Source: Cymbomonas tetramitiformis
Taxonomy: Eukaryota > Chlorophyta > Pyramimonadophyceae > Pyramimonadales > Pyramimonadaceae
NCBI GenBank assembly: GCA_001247695.2
Contig: LGRX02034368.1
Location: forward strand, 1-64,000
DNA: 64,000 bases
Direction: 5' to 3'
Under the pieces are notes generated by a model that made no database searches, was not told the origin of the DNA, and was given only the letters and a program-made list of their open reading frames with translations. Within the stretch, counting starts at the first letter, position 1. The number at the start of each line of letters is the position of its first letter. The position numbers and the translations under genes are program-made. This document shows, in pieces, positions 60,916 to 64,000 of this stretch.

Positions 60916-63900
60916 ATGCCGACTTCCCTGCGATACGGTAACCATGCTTTGGATGTCCCGCATGCGGTGCCAATCTCTCTTCAGTTACTACAGGCCTTGT
61001 TTCCAACCCTTACCGATACCCCGCTGCTTCTTCACATGCGCAGCACAGAAGACGTGCAACCTGCCGAGCTCGGCACCGTGTTCCCTGACGGAGCTGACGT
61101 ACTTGTGATCGGTGGTGTCAGTACAACCCCCGGATCAAGCGAAGTGAAAACCCGTTGTGTAAATGCCGAAACAGCCACACACGAATCTTCCCAAGCATCA
61201 GCTTCCCCGCCTCGCCCTGAGGTAAAGCGCGAAATTTTAGTTTGTGACTTAACCGAATCGCCTCCACCTCCAAAAGACTCGAATGAATCTATGAAATCCT
61301 ACAGCGCGGGACAAGAACCAAAGCTCAAGCACAAAGTCAAATCGGACTATACATCCTATACCGGACCAGCTATTCCGATAGATTTTTCTCAGGATGTTCA
61401 TTTGTCCCAAGACGTAGCGGTTGTTCAGTCTGAAGAGCTTGTGGACGAACTGCCTGTGCCTCTACTTCCCGGGGTAGTTTACAAGCCACGGGCTGGAGTT
61501 TTCTCTCCGTGGAAGGATTTCTTAAAATACGATCCACAGACCTGGATGCGTTCTGGGGACAAACGACGTATCAAAGGCCGACTCGTTAGAACTACGCGAT
61601 GCGGTGGGGCTTTATCCTGTGACAACGATGCGTGTGTCGTATTTTGTCGAACGGGTGACCGTAACCGTTCCCAATTCACCGGTACCTTTAAAAATCGCAA
61701 TCTGGCTTGCGCCCATTGCAACGCTGCACCTACGCATTCTGGGAATTGCCCGTTTAAAGTAACCACCGAAGAAGACTCTGATTGGAACATCCTCGTCCTG
61801 TCTACTAGCCCCATTGGACACAACCATTCCGTGCTGTCCACCGACCGCCCCAGCGTGGGCGAGCTACAGGCAGCTAAGACTAGGGCTGAGGAGGTTCTAA
61901 ATACCGGTGGAGTGCGAAACGTGTGCCAGGTAAAACGGACTCTACTCACGGAAACCGTTTTTCCAAAAGACTCTTCTTTTCACCCCAGCCAGCTACCAGG
62001 CATCGCGAGGAAAATGAACGTCATTGATACGGCAGTGGACCATAATTTCGTGCGAGGTCGTCGACAGGATGAGGGCATGAAAGCCGTTTCCCAATGGGCT
62101 GCTCAGCACGGTAAGGGCCTACTGCAATCTTTCGCGGACGAGGGGAATATCGACAGTTTTGCTCACACGTTCGTTATGTCCAGTGTCGGAGTGGATGGAG
62201 GTGTCGATCTCGTGCGTCGCATGCACCCGAAAAGTAGCGACCACTACCTCCGCTCAGCGTACGTCCACTTGGATTTCGTACATCGCAAGGTTTCTGGGGA
62301 TTGGGTGACGATGGGGGCGCACGTGTTCTCCATAGAGGCCAACGCCCTGCTCACTATTGCCACCATGAACGTACCCAAAGACTGTACCGAAACACAGGTA
62401 CTGTTTTGGACATTGGTGAAGAAGACGGTAGCAGCCGAACATCCGCGTGAGGAAGTATTATTCTATGGCTTCATGGGAGATGCAGCAGGTAAGTTAAAGA
62501 TCATAATTTTCAATGGGAGAGTTTGTAAGTTACACGGTTCTGACAATCGTATACGATTATGGGAACCGTTGACAATCGTATACGATTGTCAGCGGCTGAC
62601 AATCGTGTACGATTGTCAGCGGCTGACAATCGTGTACGATTGTCAGCACCGTGTAACCTACGCATGAAATACTGGGCAAGTCAATAATCATAGTTTTCAA
62701 AGTGGGAGTTTGCACATTATAACGTTCTGACAATCGTACACGATTGTCAGCACCGTGTAAACCTACGCATGGTATACTTGGTTTTCAAGAACCGATTAAT
62801 ATTTGGGGCACAGGTGCTAACTGGGCAGCAATCAAGAAAGTTTGGCCAGACCAAGATGACCGTAACAATCTGGAGTGCACGTTCCATTGGGGGCAGAACT
62901 TACATAAGATCGAATCTCTAATTCCATCAGATCTCCATGCCGAGCACAAAGACCTCTTACGGCGATGGATTCACTCTACTCCCGAGGCCAAGGTGTCCTG
63001 TGAAACTGCCATCTTCGCTTGGTATGCTGAGAAGTGCGACAGGTCGAATCAGCCAAAATTGAATGCGTACTTCGTTTTCCAAATACGGCACGCGCAGCAC
63101 ATTCTGACGCAATTCAAGGATCAAACCGAAGACATGACCGCCGAAATCCAACGACCGCTTGTATGCCTTGCGGAAAGCATGCACGCGAAGTGGAGATCGT
63201 GGGGGGCATACTACTCCACCTTGTTGGAGTCCGTGGAATTCGATAGCCTTATGCAGATTCGACAAATTTGCCTGGCGATGAACCGGCAGAACTCAACAAA
63301 GCACTTGTTGTGCGTGCAAGGTCGTATTCGTTCATTGGAGGATAAGTGGGTTAAAGGCGTCCTTACTCAGGCAGAGTTTGCAGATGGTCGCGAATTAATG
63401 CAAACAGTTCGTGCTGGCGCGACAGGATGGCTTCCACAGAGGGGCATCCCTGCAACGGATACCCACCGTCCAGATAAGGTAAACCATGGGGGGGTTTCGC
63501 GCAAACGCCCTGCGGAACTTCCCTCGGAAGGCGTCGCCTCCAAGAAGACGCGCACTGCCTCGGCGGTGCCACCTGCCTCTGCGGCAAGACCTACCTCGGC
63601 GGCAAGACCTACCTCGGCGGCACCACCTACCTCGGCGGCAAGACCTACCTCTGGGGCAAGACCTACCTCGGCGGCACCACCTACCTCGGCGGCAAGACCT
63701 ACCTCGGCGGCACGTCCGGAGCGTGCTTTAGTTCGCGTTTACCCGGAAGCTGGTGGGGACTTCCAACCTTCCCTGCTTCACGTCATGCGGGCAGGCACTA
63801 ACGGTAAATGCTATGGACGGAAGTCTAATGGTTCTCGTCACGACATCCCAATCGCGAAAGGGCAGCTGACTATTGGGTACACCGGAAGCTTGACCTATTA

Positions 63901-64000
63901 TTTTCCAGGAAAAAACTTAACTCTTCAAAAGGGTCAAGTTCGCGAAGTGAGGACCACTCCCCCGATCCGGATGATTATATTCTGCTCGTGGAAATGTGTT
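60916..64000 (+). CDS. MULE-type transposase, two exons seen, runs off the window
   Basis: Exon 1 is 60916-62488 and exon 2 62814-64000+, with an intron (G/GTAAGT ... CACAG/GT) that joins in phase: GDAAG then ANWAAIKKVW. The first ~180 residues are Pro/Ser-rich. At ~225-305 there is a Cys/His zinc-finger-like domain (CGGALSCDNDACVVFC, LACAHCNAAPTH, GNCPF, GHNHSV) of FLYWCH/FAR1 style. The transposase core has AYVHLDFVHRKV (first Asp, ~451), LLTIATMNVPKDCTETQV, FYGFMGDAAG (second Asp, ~521) and, in exon 2, LECTFHWGQNLHKIE, the C-x2-H block of MULE transposases. The C-terminal part has a Pro-Thr-Ser-Ala repeat tail (63570-63715) and then CSWKC. Exon 2 is open to the edge. Such proteins cut and rejoin element DNA at the TIRs. 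Confidence 0.82.
62489..62813 (+). other. 325-bp intron of the transposase carrying five palindromes
   Basis: Donor GTAAGTTAAAG, acceptor ATTTGGGGCACAG. Palindromes TGACAATCGTR-YACGATTGTCA start at 62541 (one arm imperfect), 62570, 62597, 62624 and 62728. The three central ones are spaced exactly 27 bp. The block GTAAGTTACACGGTTCTGACA has a diverged second copy at ~62716. Removing the intron restores one reading frame across the transposase core. Confidence 0.85.
63560..63717 (+). repeat. In-frame 18-bp repeat in transposase exon 2
   Basis: Units of GGCAAGACCTACCTCGGC and variants with CACCACCT encode Ala-Arg-Pro-Thr-Ser-Ala / Ala-Pro-Pro-Thr-Ser-Ala. About eight copies, lengths multiple of three, so the frame is kept. 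Confidence 0.85.

Noticed and set aside
40873..64000. The MULE-type transposase at 60916 being the partner of the TIR transposon at 40873
   Set aside because: The GGTAGC TIR was not found near 60400-60900 and the palindromes of the transposase gene are absent from the transposon. The right end of the MULE is outside the window.

Overview
The window is nuclear DNA of a eukaryote, most likely a green alga. The clues are spliceosomal introns (GTAAGT donors, pyrimidine-CAG acceptors), a multi-exon SET-domain gene of the Rubisco-LSMT/SETD3 type, GC-rich minisatellites, a TOC1/PAT-like retroelement of a kind known from volvocine algae, copia- and Ty3-type retroelements, a MULE-type transposase, and a decayed polinton-like virus (PLV) of the sort common in chlorophyte genomes. 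No rRNA, CRISPR or intact tRNA gene was seen. The species assignment is inference. || Layout. 1-5239: minisatellite, an inverted copy of a three-copy repeat family (called family X here), a GTCATACT-type dispersed repeat, and a 0.3/0.5-kb satellite. 5234-8655: a gag-only LTR element on the minus strand. 9146-11549: a gag-only element with split direct repeats (A1...B1A2...B2), diagnostic of PAT/TOC1-like DIRS elements. 11550-35162: a host gene region. Its recognisable part is a SET-domain lysine methyltransferase on the plus strand, with exons from 15947 (possibly 13272) to 35162. Its introns hold several minisatellites, a LINE-like remnant and a nearly intact copia element (23253-31298) with a CGGAG target duplication and a primer site complementary to the anticodon arm of initiator tRNA-Met. 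35163-36894: no recognisable gene. 36895-49375: PLV remnant with major capsid protein fragment, packaging ATPase, small basic proteins and protein-primed DNA polymerase B, all broken by stops, frameshifts and insertions. It is split by family X copy 1 (39312-43588), which itself carries a 1.96-kb TIR transposon with a 9-bp target duplication. 49376-55970: decayed ORFs, a GTCATACT repeat and a Ty3-like reverse transcriptase/RNase H ORF with a membrane-type N-terminus. 55971-60463: family X copy 2 with a 1074-codon ORF containing Sfi1-like Trp repeats. 60480-64000: a MULE-type transposase gene with one intron, running off the right edge, with seven copies of a 22-bp palindrome in its promoter region and intron. 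|| How the pieces relate. The window is a nested pile of mobile elements around one ordinary host gene. Family X copy 2 is the empty-site control for the transposon inside copy 1. The PLV is a fossil. Three separate elements (5.2-8.7 kb, 9.1-11.5 kb, 40.9-42.8 kb) look non-autonomous and would need enzymes encoded elsewhere.
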